The position numbers and the translations under genes are program-made. 15,066 bases of DNA from JBLRWS01 sp047921075 (GTDB lineage: Bacteria > Bacteroidota > Rhodothermia > Balneolales > Balneolaceae). Position 1 is the stretch's first letter, and each line of letters begins with the position of its first letter. This document shows, piece by piece, positions 7,094-15,052 of this stretch. Location: NCBI GenBank assembly GCA_047921075.1, contig JBLRWS010000055.1, forward strand, positions 1 through 15,066. Direction: 5' to 3'. The notes below the pieces were generated by a model. That model searched no databases, was not told the origin of the DNA, and saw only the letters and a program-made list of their open reading frames with translations.

Positions 7094-9541
7094 GTGAGCA
7101 CTGTCGTCCGCATTCTGCTGCTCATTCTTTTTCTGGTGATCGCATTCAGCGCCATTGCCCTCTATCAAACCATCAACAAAACACTACCCAATTACGACAC
7201 CGAGCTGCAGCTGTCGGGGCTGAATGAACCGGTGGATGTGCATCGCGACCCGTTTGGCGTACCGCTGATTATTGCATCGGGTGAGGAAGATCTTTTTATG
7301 GCGGCCGGATATATTCACGCGCAGGAGCGGCTCTGGCAGATGACGCTCTTTCAGTTGATGGCCGAAGGGCGCTTTGCCGAATTTTTGGGCGAAGAACTGC
7401 TACCGTACGACCGGCACCAGCGCACCATCGGTATCTGGGAAACCGCCCGCCAAATCGAGGCGCAGTCTCCCGATTCACTCCTCGAACGGCTGCAATGGTA
7501 TGCCAACGGCGTAAACGCTTTTGTGGATGAAAACCGCCGGCAATTGCCACTCGAATTTGCCCTGCTGGATGTGGAGCCGATTCGATGGACCCCAACCCAC
7601 TCGATTGCCGTGAGCCGCCTTCTGGCGTGGAATCAAAACATCAGCTGGCAACATAAAATGACCTACGCCGCGCTGGCCGGGCGCGTATCACAAGGCGTAC
7701 TCCACGAGCTTACGCCCGCCTACCGCAGTGGCGACCCGGTTCTGCTTACCGAGGCTCAAACACGGGCACTCTCTGCAGCGCTCCCTTTTTTGGATCGTGA
7801 ACACCGCCTGCGCGACCGTCTTGGCAACAGCGGCATCGCCGTGGGCAGCAACGCCTGGGCCGTGCAGGGCAGCCGTACGGCAAGCGGTGCACCCATGCTG
7901 GGCGGCGATCCGCACATGGGGCTCAGCATTCCCGGTTTCTGGTTTGAACTCTCCTACCTCTCCCCAACCATGACGATCTCCGGAGCGACTATTCCCGGGG
8001 CGCCGTTTGTGATTTTAGGCCGGAACAACCGAATGGCGTGGAGCATCACCAACAGCATGGCCGACGATACCGATTTCTATCTGGAACAGCTGGATGAAGC
8101 CAATGAACGCTATGTGGCCGACTCGGCAAACGGCGAAGCGGTCTACCGCGATCTGCAGTGGCGCGATGAGATCATCCGCGTAAAAAACGGAGACGATCGG
8201 CTGGTTCGAATCGCCCACACCCACAACGGCCCGCTGGTAGATGAAGAACTGTTTGACGAAAGATACGCTGATCCCCGCTACCGCGTAGCGATGCGCTGGA
8301 GCGGGCACCGGCCCGGTAATGAGTTGTGGGCGTTTTACCGTATGAATCGGGCAGAGACCATGCCGGAATTTCAGGCGGCACTGGAGGACTTTACCTCCCC
8401 GGTCATGTCGTTTATCTACGCCGATTCCAGCGATAACATCGCCCTCTTCACTGCCGGTCATGTTCCGGTACGGTCGCAGCCGCGTCTCGCCTTTCGCGAG
8501 GGATGGAACCCGGCGCACGACTGGCAGGGCGTCATTCCGTTTCAATCGCTGCCACGCGCTGTAAATCCGCCCCGCGGTTTTGTGGCCCATTCCAACAACA
8601 AACTGCACGGCGATAGTTATCCGTGGTACTTTTCCACCTTTTGGGAGCCGCCGTCGCGCATCGCCCGCATCGAGCAGGTACTGGGCGAGAATCGCTCGGT
8701 AACACTGCACCATATGCAGCAGCTGCAGAATGATGTACGCTCGCATCACGCTGCGGAGCTTACACCGGTACTGTTGCCGTTGCTGCGGCGTGTGCAGCAA
8801 GCTCAGGAGTTTGATGTGGCCATCACCTATTTCGAGAACTGGAACTATCAGTATCGCCTCAACTCTACCGCAGCCACCCTGTTCGATCTCTTTTTTATCA
8901 ACCTGTCGCAGGCGGTTCTTCGCGAATATGTAGATGACGAGCTGCTGCCCCATCTGCTGTATATGGAGCAGATTCCCGCCATTGTGGTGCGCAACCTGCT
9001 GATGGATAGCGGCTCCATGTTCAACATCGCCTCCGAAGAGATGGCCCGTACCCGCGACCGGCTGGTGTATGAAAGCATGGCGGCAACCCTCGACGAATTA
9101 CGCAGCGAACTGGGAACCGAACCGTTTGAATGGCGTTGGGAATCGAAGCACAAGCTCACACTGGAACCACCGCTGCTGGGCGAAGCCGCCCGCGACGAAA
9201 ACGCACCGGCAATGCTTCGGATGATTGTACGTAATCTATTTAACCGCGGACCGTTTGCTGTAACCGGCCACGGACAAACGGTAAACAAAATGGAGTACCG
9301 ATGGGATGAACCGTTTCGGGTGACGTTGGGTCCGTCAATCCGGCGAATCGTCGATTTTTCAGAACCGGGCCGCACGCATTCCGTATTGCCGACCGGGCAG
9401 TCGGGCCACCCGCTCTCGCAGCATTATGGCGATCAGACCGACCTCTGGCTGGACGGGCGATACCGCATTGTATTTTCGGACAGCAGCCTGTTCCGAAACG
9501 CAACCATTCGAACCACGCGTTTTCTGCCCGACGGCAGGTAA
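7094..9541 (+). CDS. Penicillin acylase family Ntn-hydrolase (penicillin / N-acyl-homoserine lactone acylase)
   Basis: Hydrolyses the amide bond of N-acylated compounds such as beta-lactam side chains or acyl-homoserine lactones; the real substrate is unknown. It has 815 residues, close to the family norm. The start is GTG with ACGGAG upstream (7082-7087). Residues about 6-26 are a hydrophobic segment (VRILLLILFLVIAF), a signal anchor or uncleaved signal, placing the enzyme at the periplasmic side. The alpha part runs from there; autocleavage is expected between G251 and S252 in AVGSNAWAV, making S252 the N-terminal nucleophile of a beta chain of about 564 residues. LGGDPHMGLSIPGFWFELS and GATIPGAPFVILGRNNRMAWSITN follow, as is usual. 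HSNN at 499-502 is the conserved Asn block that forms the oxyanion hole. It is followed by the GH3/beta-lactamase fusion gene on the same strand, 93 bp away. Confidence 0.93.
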   Translation: MSTVVRILLLILFLVIAFSAIALYQTINKTLPNYDTELQLSGLNEPVDVHRDPFGVPLIIASGEEDLFMAAGYIHAQERLWQMTLFQLMAEGRFAEFLGEELLPYDRHQRTIGIWETARQIEAQSPDSLLERLQWYANGVNAFVDENRRQLPLEFALLDVEPIRWTPTHSIAVSRLLAWNQNISWQHKMTYAALAGRVSQGVLHELTPAYRSGDPVLLTEAQTRALSAALPFLDREHRLRDRLGNSGIAVGSNAWAVQGSRTASGAPMLGGDPHMGLSIPGFWFELSYLSPTMTISGATIPGAPFVILGRNNRMAWSITNSMADDTDFYLEQLDEANERYVADSANGEAVYRDLQWRDEIIRVKNGDDRLVRIAHTHNGPLVDEELFDERYADPRYRVAMRWSGHRPGNELWAFYRMNRAETMPEFQAALEDFTSPVMSFIYADSSDNIALFTAGHVPVRSQPRLAFREGWNPAHDWQGVIPFQSLPRAVNPPRGFVAHSNNKLHGDSYPWYFSTFWEPPSRIARIEQVLGENRSVTLHHMQQLQNDVRSHHAAELTPVLLPLLRRVQQAQEFDVAITYFENWNYQYRLNSTAATLFDLFFINLSQAVLREYVDDELLPHLLYMEQIPAIVVRNLLMDSGSMFNIASEEMARTRDRLVYESMAATLDELRSELGTEPFEWRWESKHKLTLEPPLLGEAARDENAPAMLRMIVRNLFNRGPFAVTGHGQTVNKMEYRWDEPFRVTLGPSIRRIVDFSEPGRTHSVLPTGQSGHPLSQHYGDQTDLWLDGRYRIVFSDSSLFRNATIRTTRFLPDGR

Positions 9542-9634
9542 CCCGATCAAACCACGGAAGCAAAGCAACCGAAAGAGGCGTATACAATGCTTAAAAAGAT
9601 TTTAAATAGATACATTTATTGATTGATATACAAT

Positions 9635-12565
9635 ATGTTATACGATTTATATAAATATTTTCTACAGGCGATGCTGCCATCGTTTTCGCTGCTTTCCCTG
9701 CTTCTCATAGTGGCCGCCTGCTCTACCACTGAGCCGGCGGTTGCCCCCGACGAGCCGATCCCCGACCTGCCTGAACCGGTTGTGGAAAAAGTAGCAGCAC
9801 CCGGGGAGCTCGTGAATGGAGTATCGATCGACTCCCTGCTGGCCGGACTCTCACTGCGCGAAAAGATTGGCCAGCTTTTTGTAGTGCCGGCCAACGGACG
9901 ATTTACCGGTGCGCACGATCCCTCCTATCTCCGCCTGAAACAGCTGGTGCAGGAGGCGAAGGTAGGCGGACTCATCTTCATGCGCGGCGATGTGTACGGG
10001 CAGGCTGTGATGACCAACGAGCTGCAGGCACTGGCCGATATTCCGCTCTGGATCACGCAGGATATGGAGTTTGGCGCCGCCATGCGGGTAGACGGCACCA
10101 CCCGGTTCACCCCGGCCATGGGAATTGCCGCTACCGGCTCGGCGACCAACGCATACCTGAAGGGGAAAATTACCGCGCGTGAAGCGAAAGCGCTCGGCGT
10201 GCATCAAATTTTTGCGCCGGTGCTGGATGTAAACAACAACCCCGATAACCCGGTGATAAACGTGCGGTCATTTGGGAGTCTGCCCGGCGATGTAACCCGA
10301 TTCGGGCAGTATTTCATTGACGGTGTGGAGAGCGAGGGCGTCATGGCCACGGCCAAACATTTTCCCGGCCACGGCGACACCGATGTCGATTCCCATCTGG
10401 CGCTGCCCACCATCCCCCACGGGTGGGACCGCCTCTCGGATATTGAGCTGGAGCCGTTTCGAATCACCATCAACCAGGGCCTGCGCAGCGTCATGAGTGC
10501 CCACATCACCTATCCGCAAATCAGCAGCCACATCGGCCGCCCGGGCACCCTTGATGAATCGATTCTCAACCGGATCCTGATCGATTCGCTTGGATTTAAC
10601 GGCCTGGTGGTCACCGATGGGTTGAACATGCGCGGAATTACCGATCACTTTTCGCCCGGTGAAGCGGTGGTGCTCTCGCTGCTGGCCGGTGCCGATATGA
10701 TGCTGATCAGTCCCGATGTGCTCTCCGCGATCGATGAAGTGGAAGCCGCGGTGCACGACGGACGCATCACCGAGGAGCGAATCGACCAATCGGCGCGAAA
10801 AATCCTGACCCTGAAAGCGGGAGCGGATCTTTTTAGCCGTACCCCGATCGATATTGAAACGCTGAATCAGCGCATCAATCCGCCGCTGTATCAGTCCATC
10901 GCCGACCGCATCGCGCGGCAGTCGGTAACCATTTTGAAAGATGATAAGGGCATTCTGCCGATCCGGGATATCGATTTTAACCGGGTCATGGTGCTCACCG
11001 TGGCCGACGACCGAAGCGGCACCACCGGCTCGGCCCTGGCGCGGGAACTGCGCAACTATCACGCCAATGTACAGTCGTTTCATCTCGACCGGCGCACCGG
11101 TGCCGAGGAGCGGCGGGAGATCCTTCAGGCTGCCCGTGATGCCGACCTGCTCGTCATCGGAAGCTTTATCATGGTACGCTCCCATCAGCCGATACAGCTG
11201 CCGGATGAATTTGAGTCGCTGCTGCGCACCCTTACGCGGTTGAGCACACCCTCCGTGCTGATCGCCTTTGGCAACCCTTATCTGGTGCGCGACCTGCCGC
11301 AAGCCGATGTGCAGGTGCTGGCGTGGTCGTCCGATCAAAATCAGGTGGTGCAAACGGTGCCGGCTCTGGTGGGTGCATCCACCGTTCAGGGCCGCATCCC
11401 TGTCGATATTCCCGGCCACTTTTCGATGGGTGATGGAGTCCCGTCAGAGCGAACCGCGCTTCGGATAGGCACGCCCGAACAGGCCGGAATGAGCAGCGAC
11501 AAACTGCTGGAGATAGACCGCATCATGCATCGCGCCATTCGAGATTCGGTATTTCCGGGTGGTGTGGTGGGCGTGGCCAAAAATGGCGTGATGGTCTGGA
11601 ACCACGGATATGGGTATCACGATTACACCAAAACGCGGGCGGTATCGGAGCAGGATGTGTACGACATCGCTTCTGTAACCAAAATTATGGCTACCACCGC
11701 CGCCGTAATGAAACTGGTGGATGAGGGAAGTCTGAGCCTCGACGACCGGATTTCGGCATACATCCCGGAGTTTGGTGAGGGGCGGAAACGGGAGATCACC
11801 ATACGCCATCTTCTGCTGCACACCTCGGGCCTGCCGGCATTCCGAACCTATGTGGATGTGTATCAGACGCGCGGCGAAATTTTGAACGCCATCCGCAGCG
11901 AGCCGCTGATTAACGAACCGGGAGCGGCCTATGTGTACAGCGATCTCGGGTTTATTCTGCTGGCAGAAATTGTAGAAAAAGTATCGGGCCTGCGTATCGA
12001 TCGCTATGTGCGAAACCGCCTCTACTTTCCCATGGGGATGATCTCTTCCCACTTTAACCCGAAACAGGTTGGCCGCTGGATGAGTAACCGCATCCCTCCC
12101 ACCGAAATTGACGATGTGTACCTTCGCGGAACCGTACAGGCCGAAGTACACGACGAGCGCGCCTGGTTTATGGATGGCGTGGCGGGCCATGCCGGGCTCT
12201 TTTCCACCACCCGCGATATGGCCATTTTCGCACAGATGCTCCATCAGGGTGGCATCTATGCCGGGCAGCGTTATTTTAGCGAAGAGACCGTAACCCAATT
12301 TCGCTCGCGGCAATCGGAACTGAGCGGACGCGGATTTGGGTTCGACCGTAAAAGCGAAGGGTTCAGCAGTGCCGGCGAGCGTACCGGGCCGGAAACGTTC
12401 GGCCACCTCGGGTTTACCGGCACCAGCATCTGGATGGATCCTGATCAGGAGGTGACCATCATTCTGCTAACAAACCGAACCTATCCGCACCGCGACCGAA
12501 GCCGCGGCATCTCCCGCATTCGCGCCGAGATTGCCGACGCCGTCATGAACAGCATAGAAGAGTAA
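9635..12565 (+). CDS. Lipoprotein: GH3 beta-N-acetylglucosaminidase (NagZ-like) fused to a serine beta-lactamase-type domain
   Basis: Two enzymes in one 976-residue chain (from ATG 9635; a TTG at 9623 would add four residues, and M13 at 9671 is also possible). The N-terminus is a lipoprotein signal with lipobox LIVAAC (Cys29), so it is membrane-anchored. Residues about 50-380 form the GH3 barrel: KHFPGHGDTDVDSH at 241-254 is the NagZ loop with the Asp-x-His acid/base pair (D252, H254), and the nucleophile is D328 in VVTDGLNMRG. Residues about 395-600 are the GH3 C-terminal alpha/beta domain. From about 620 a class C beta-lactamase/esterase-type domain follows, with SVTK (S680, K683), YSD (Y768) and HLG (H924). 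The GH3 part should remove GlcNAc from muropeptides; the second domain could be a D-Ala peptidase, esterase or beta-lactamase. Such fusions are known in Bacteroidota. The cytidine deaminase gene starts three bases after its stop. Confidence 0.93.
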   Translation: MLYDLYKYFLQAMLPSFSLLSLLLIVAACSTTEPAVAPDEPIPDLPEPVVEKVAAPGELVNGVSIDSLLAGLSLREKIGQLFVVPANGRFTGAHDPSYLRLKQLVQEAKVGGLIFMRGDVYGQAVMTNELQALADIPLWITQDMEFGAAMRVDGTTRFTPAMGIAATGSATNAYLKGKITAREAKALGVHQIFAPVLDVNNNPDNPVINVRSFGSLPGDVTRFGQYFIDGVESEGVMATAKHFPGHGDTDVDSHLALPTIPHGWDRLSDIELEPFRITINQGLRSVMSAHITYPQISSHIGRPGTLDESILNRILIDSLGFNGLVVTDGLNMRGITDHFSPGEAVVLSLLAGADMMLISPDVLSAIDEVEAAVHDGRITEERIDQSARKILTLKAGADLFSRTPIDIETLNQRINPPLYQSIADRIARQSVTILKDDKGILPIRDIDFNRVMVLTVADDRSGTTGSALARELRNYHANVQSFHLDRRTGAEERREILQAARDADLLVIGSFIMVRSHQPIQLPDEFESLLRTLTRLSTPSVLIAFGNPYLVRDLPQADVQVLAWSSDQNQVVQTVPALVGASTVQGRIPVDIPGHFSMGDGVPSERTALRIGTPEQAGMSSDKLLEIDRIMHRAIRDSVFPGGVVGVAKNGVMVWNHGYGYHDYTKTRAVSEQDVYDIASVTKIMATTAAVMKLVDEGSLSLDDRISAYIPEFGEGRKREITIRHLLLHTSGLPAFRTYVDVYQTRGEILNAIRSEPLINEPGAAYVYSDLGFILLAEIVEKVSGLRIDRYVRNRLYFPMGMISSHFNPKQVGRWMSNRIPPTEIDDVYLRGTVQAEVHDERAWFMDGVAGHAGLFSTTRDMAIFAQMLHQGGIYAGQRYFSEETVTQFRSRQSELSGRGFGFDRKSEGFSSAGERTGPETFGHLGFTGTSIWMDPDQEVTIILLTNRTYPHRDRSRGISRIRAEIADAVMNSIEE

Positions 12566-12568
12566 ATT

Positions 12569-13252
12569 ATGAATCATATACCGGATCACTCCTATTCACC
12601 CTATTCGAAACAAAAAAGCAGCTGCCTGATACAGGGGCAGTCGGGCACGCTCTATCCCGGCGTGCGGATCGAGAACATCGCCTTCCCGCTCTCCATATCG
12701 GCCCTGCAGGCGGCCATTTGCAGCTGCCTGGCCAATGGCGACCGGCCCGTATCCATTGCCGCATCCGGTGCACCATCAGAGCTGACCGACCACTGGATAT
12801 CACTGTTTGAACTATCCGAAGTAGATGCTTTTCCCGATGATGCACCTCTGTTTAATCCCTTCATAGAGATCAACCGGTCGGTATTTGACCGGCTAAACGA
12901 TGAGCTGGCCCGGGCGGTGACTCCCCACTCCAACTTTCCGGTAGCCGCCCTGCTCGAAACCGAAAAGGGAATAGTGGCTGGCGCAAATGTAGAGGTAGAG
13001 GCGTGGGCGCTGGGACTCTGTGCCGAGCGGGTGGCCCTTTCGCGCGCCGTTAGTGCCGGCTGCACCGAATTCAAAAAAATCTACGTCTACGCCCCAAAAG
13101 GAGATATTTCGAGTCCCTGTGGCGCATGCCGGCAGGTACTGGCCGAGTGGATGCCGGAACAGATGGCAGAGCTCCACCACGGCGACGGCACCCACTCCAC
13201 CCATCTCGTTTCGGAACTGCTCCCCTTTGCATTCCGTACCGCATCGCTTTAA
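12569..13252 (+). CDS. cdd: Cytidine deaminase, double-domain, active site in the C-terminal half
   Basis: Zinc-dependent deamination of cytidine/deoxycytidine to uridine/deoxyuridine (pyrimidine salvage). The 227-residue chain has two deaminase-like halves. The C-terminal half (about 110-227) has all key residues: N140-V-E, the Cys-Ala-Glu motif CAERVAL at 151-157 (zinc ligand C151, proton shuttle E153), and PCGACRQVL at 183-191 (zinc ligands C184, C187). The N-terminal half (about 8-60) keeps the family opening YSPYSK and an IENIAFPLS stretch, but where CAERVA is expected it reads SALQAAI (44-50), with no zinc ligand or glutamate, and no PCxxC follows. It is therefore a degenerate copy. The E. 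coli enzyme has the opposite order, active first. The gene is coupled to the fusion gene upstream (3 bp) and is followed by the next gene after 16 bp. Confidence 0.88.
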   Translation: MNHIPDHSYSPYSKQKSSCLIQGQSGTLYPGVRIENIAFPLSISALQAAICSCLANGDRPVSIAASGAPSELTDHWISLFELSEVDAFPDDAPLFNPFIEINRSVFDRLNDELARAVTPHSNFPVAALLETEKGIVAGANVEVEAWALGLCAERVALSRAVSAGCTEFKKIYVYAPKGDISSPCGACRQVLAEWMPEQMAELHHGDGTHSTHLVSELLPFAFRTASL

Positions 13253-13268
13253 GTCAGACCCTTTTTTT

Positions 13269-13919
13269 ATGATCGATTTTATTGCCGTTCTCGATTTTGA
13301 CCATATGGATAACGGGCTTTTTTTGGCCACACTTGCCAAATCGGTGGCGGCCCGTACGGGCCGCGGCATTCTGCTGCACGGCGACAGCGCCTACACCGAC
13401 CGGCTCATACAAACCGGCATGATGCGCGAAGATGCTAAAATCCGGGCCATGAAAGACCTGAACCACCGGCTGGTTGCGCTATTTGCCGATGAGGGGGTAG
13501 CCACCATCGGGCTGCATGGCTATCAAAAAGAGATGATACAGGTGCATCATGATGACTATGAGGTGCAAAAAGAGGCTGTAGCTGCACTGCCGGTCACTCC
13601 GCACCTAATTCTCTCCTGCCTGGTACAACCTTCGGGGGAACCCGTGCAGAAGCTACACGCTGCGCCGATTGATAAGCTGGCCGACCAACTCCGAACCACC
13701 TTTGAAGCCGCCGATCTGATGGTTTTTGGCGTACACCCCGACGGGGAGATCATCAAACAGGAGCTGCCCCCGGAGGCTGCACCCGGCAGCGAGGCCTACA
13801 AGCAGTTGCGGCCGTCCATTCCCGGGCCGTTCCGCGATGTCTCCTTTCCGTTTCACCTCACCACCGCCACGGGATTGAGAACCTGGCCTGCCGACGGAAG
13901 CTCCTGCCGTGTGGGGTAA
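13269..13919 (+). CDS. Uncharacterised protein, probable reduced amino-acid-kinase fold
   Basis: No certain function. It has 216 residues from the ATG at 13269, which begins MIDFIAVLDFD; the open frame extends further left but only as the shadow of the deaminase gene. The order of blocks matches ArgB-like amino acid kinases: strand then long helix, ILLHGDSAYTDRL at 34-46 (like VVVVHGGG), DLNHRLVALFADEGVATIGLHGYQ at 63-86 (like NKQLVSRLLHAGVEAVGISGKD), PHLILSCLVQPSGE (111-124) and IDKLADQLRTTFEAADLMVFG at 134-154 (like ADMFAGAVAGALAADTLVAMT). The usual Lys-Gly-Gly ATP motif near the N-terminus is missing (VLDFD stands there) and the C-terminal kinase segment is short or absent. It may thus be an inactive or altered relative. 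It sits 16 bp behind the cytidine deaminase and probably shares its transcript. The fold call rests on reading by eye. Confidence 0.6.
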   Translation: MIDFIAVLDFDHMDNGLFLATLAKSVAARTGRGILLHGDSAYTDRLIQTGMMREDAKIRAMKDLNHRLVALFADEGVATIGLHGYQKEMIQVHHDDYEVQKEAVAALPVTPHLILSCLVQPSGEPVQKLHAAPIDKLADQLRTTFEAADLMVFGVHPDGEIIKQELPPEAAPGSEAYKQLRPSIPGPFRDVSFPFHLTTATGLRTWPADGSSCRVG

Positions 13920-14170
13920 GCACGTAAAAAACATGCGGTTCCTCTTCACCTGCAACAATCTAAAAGGATCGACAGAGACTTGTTTCAGACTCGTTGCCCG
14001 CGGCAGGGCTCAAATCGGGCTCACAACGCTGATTGCCAAAATAAATCGGCCAATATCATTCATAAGTAGCGGTTTACCCTGTTTTTAATTTGAAGATTAC
14101 AACGGCGTTCTATAGTTTCCCTGCATTCAGCGTTACCAAACAGTAAATGTAAATTAGATTAGGAGCATAT
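13920..14170. other. Intergenic stretch with a possible promoter for the histone-like gene
   Basis: These 251 bp carry no recognisable gene. A weak promoter candidate for the next gene is TTTG at 14089-14092 with TATAGTTT about 18 bp later (14111-14118). A short direct repeat GGGCTCA occurs twice (about 14006-14023). No clear terminator with a T-run was seen after the upstream gene. Confidence 0.35.
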
Positions 14171-14353
14171 ATGAGCAGAATTGAACAGATGAAGTCACTG
14201 ATTGACGAACTCGAACCAGATATGGTCAAGTTTTACGAAAAGGGAAATAAAGCCGCCGGAACGCGTGCCCGTAAACAGCTGCAGGAAATTAAAAAGGTAT
14301 CCCAGGAAATCCGTCTCGAAATTCAGGACATGAAAAATTCCGGACAAGTATAA
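14171..14353 (+). CDS. Histone H1-like DNA-binding protein (Hc1 type)
   Basis: Small basic protein of 60 residues that should bind DNA and help compact the nucleoid. It matches the short Hc1/histone-H1-like proteins widespread in Bacteroidota and relatives: an acidic start (MSRIEQMKSLIDELEPDMVKFY), then the family core EKGNKAAGTRARKQLQEIKKVSQEIR at 24-49, and a helical end EIQDMKNSGQV. It is mostly helical with no membrane segment. The ATG has a good Shine-Dalgarno, AGGAG at 14161-14165, stronger than at most genes here, in keeping with high expression. A terminator follows 18 bp after the stop, so it is a single-gene unit. Confidence 0.9.
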   Translation: MSRIEQMKSLIDELEPDMVKFYEKGNKAAGTRARKQLQEIKKVSQEIRLEIQDMKNSGQV

Positions 14354-14371
14354 CCGACTGCTACTACCGAG

Positions 14372-14402
14372 AAAAGCCGTGCTGTGTCACGGCTTTTTTT
14401 AT
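14372..14402 (+). terminator. Rho-independent terminator of the histone-like gene
   Basis: Stem AAAAGCCGTG (14372-14381) with CACGGCTTTT (14388-14397), loop CTGTGT, followed by more T. It lies directly behind the stop of the small histone-like gene. Confidence 0.9.
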
Positions 14403-14435
14403 TTGATAATACCCGCTTTTTAAAAATTTTTTTGC

Positions 14436-14467
14436 TTGACAAGCGTTTCCAAGTTCCCTTATATTTG
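14436..14467 (+). promoter_or_regulatory. Promoter of the tRNA-Asn gene
   Basis: TATATTTG at 14460-14467 is an exact match to the Bacteroidota -7 element TAnnTTTG. TTGACA at 14436-14441 lies upstream, about 18 bp before the TATATT hexamer. The stretch between the preceding terminator and this element is very A/T-rich. A start near 14474 would give a leader of about 45 bases before the mature tRNA 5' end. Confidence 0.7.
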
Positions 14468-14520
14468 ATGCCTGTCAAAAACGATGTTGTCCTGACATTT
14501 TCGTTAAAACAGGCACCGAT

Positions 14521-14592
14521 TCCTCGGTAGCTCAGTGGCAGAGCAGTTGGCTGTTAACCAATTGGTCGTAGGTTCGAATCCTACCCGGGGAG
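14521..14592 (+). tRNA. tRNA-Asn (anticodon GUU)
   Basis: A full cloverleaf can be drawn. Acceptor stem TCCTCGG pairs with CCGGGGA (two G-U-type pairs). The D arm is GCTC/GAGC with an AGTGGCA loop. The anticodon arm is GTTGG/CCAAT with loop CTGTTAA and anticodon GTT at 14553-14555. The variable loop is TGGTC. The T arm is GTAGG/CCTAC with loop TTCGAAT. The discriminator base is G (14592). CCA is not encoded. It has its own promoter upstream and terminator downstream. Confidence 0.97.
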
Positions 14593-14596
14593 CTTG

Positions 14597-14639
14597 AAAA
14601 AGCCCGCATGTTCTCTTTTGAATGTGCGGGCTTTTTTTA
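14597..14639 (+). terminator. Rho-independent terminator behind tRNA-Asn
   Basis: Stem AAAGCCCGCA (about 14599-14608) pairs with TGCGGGCTTT (about 14625-14634), followed by a run of T. The hairpin begins five bases after the tRNA, so the tRNA is a single-gene transcript and the nuclease gene behind it needs its own promoter or read-through. Confidence 0.9.
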
Positions 14640-14661
14640 TTTTCCATGAGTCCCCTTTTCG

Positions 14662-14931
14662 ATGAAAACCACACTTTACATACTCCAGTCGCAAACAAAG
14701 CACACCTATTACATCGGGGTCACTCAAAACCTCGAACAACGACTCCAATCGCACAACACCTCCGCAAAGGGATACACCCGGAACCATCGCCCCTGGAACG
14801 TCGTCTATCAAATTGATTTTGAGTCCAAAGAAAAAGCCAAAAACGCAGAAACCGTTATCAAGCGTTGGAAATCTAAACGGATGATTCAGCTGCTCATTGA
14901 CCGGACCATTCGCATCGAAGACTATATTTAA
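14662..14931 (+). CDS. Stand-alone GIY-YIG nuclease domain protein
   Basis: An 89-residue single-domain protein of the GIY-YIG endonuclease superfamily (UvrC N-terminal / YhbQ-like group). The motif parts are in order: LYIL at 5-8 (Y6), YYIG at 16-19 (Y17), the catalytic arginine R27 in LEQRLQSHN, and the metal-binding glutamate E63 in NAETVIKRWK. No DNA-binding or other partner domain is attached. It starts 70 bp behind tRNA-Asn, after the tRNA terminator, with no visible Shine-Dalgarno. Base composition is more A-rich than in the metabolic genes to the left. Related short proteins are common in Bacteroidota and often have no known role; homing-type, repair or RNA-directed activity are all possible. 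A tRNA-Asn fragment lies about 80 bp downstream, which hints at a mobile history. Confidence 0.88.
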   Translation: MKTTLYILQSQTKHTYYIGVTQNLEQRLQSHNTSAKGYTRNHRPWNVVYQIDFESKEKAKNAETVIKRWKSKRMIQLLIDRTIRIEDYI

Positions 14932-14970
14932 CAACCTATACCCTTTGTTATCCTGTTTACGTTGACGTTT

Positions 14971-14984
14971 CGAATTCTAATTCG
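14971..14984. repeat. Small inverted repeat downstream of the GIY-YIG gene
   Basis: CGAAT (14971-14975) and ATTCG (14980-14984) form a 5-bp stem with loop TCTA. A 9-base direct repeat ACAACCTAT occurs at 14931-14939 and 14985-14993, the first overlapping the GIY-YIG stop codon and the second just after this hairpin. There is no T-run, so it is not a typical terminator. Confidence 0.45.
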
Positions 14985-15011
14985 ACAACCTATTTCAGGA
15001 CGACACCCTCT

Positions 15012-15052
15012 GCAGTTGGCTGTTACCCCGAATGCATTCGGGGCGTAGGTTC
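15012..15052 (+). pseudogene. Broken tRNA-Asn copy split by a palindrome
   Basis: GCAGTTGGCTGTTA at 15012-15025 is identical to tRNA-Asn bases 14543-14556 (end of D stem, 5' anticodon stem, anticodon loop). CGTAGGTTC at 15044-15052 is identical to 14567-14575 (variable loop end and T arm). In the tRNA these blocks are 10 bases apart; here the 10 bases are replaced by an 18-bp palindrome. The acceptor stem and D-loop side are absent, so it cannot be a functional tRNA. After 15052 a 4-base insertion is followed by GAAT, which may continue the T loop. Confidence 0.7.
15026..15043. repeat. Perfect 18-bp palindrome, REP-like
   Basis: CCCCGAATGCATTCGGGG reads the same on both strands. It sits exactly between the two tRNA-Asn-derived blocks. 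The core CCGAATGC recurs at 15055-15062, where CCGAA...TTC could form the start of a second hairpin cut off by the window edge. Paired palindromes of this type resemble REP/BIME elements; no T-run follows, so it is not a terminator. Confidence 0.75.

Noticed and set aside
8015..8953. A 312-codon open frame on the minus strand inside the penicillin acylase gene
   Set aside because: It lies opposite conserved acylase sequence (catalytic Asn block), shows no family features and has no promoter or ribosome site.
13020..13268. Leftward extension of the amino-acid-kinase-like frame into the cytidine deaminase gene
   Set aside because: The extension overlaps the deaminase zinc-site codons in another frame and reads as low-complexity. 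The ATG at 13269 right after the deaminase stop gives a sensible N-terminus.
15026..15043. The 18-bp palindrome as a transcription terminator of the GIY-YIG gene
   Set aside because: It has no loop beyond the palindrome centre, no T-run on either side, and lies within tRNA-derived sequence about 95 bp behind the stop codon.
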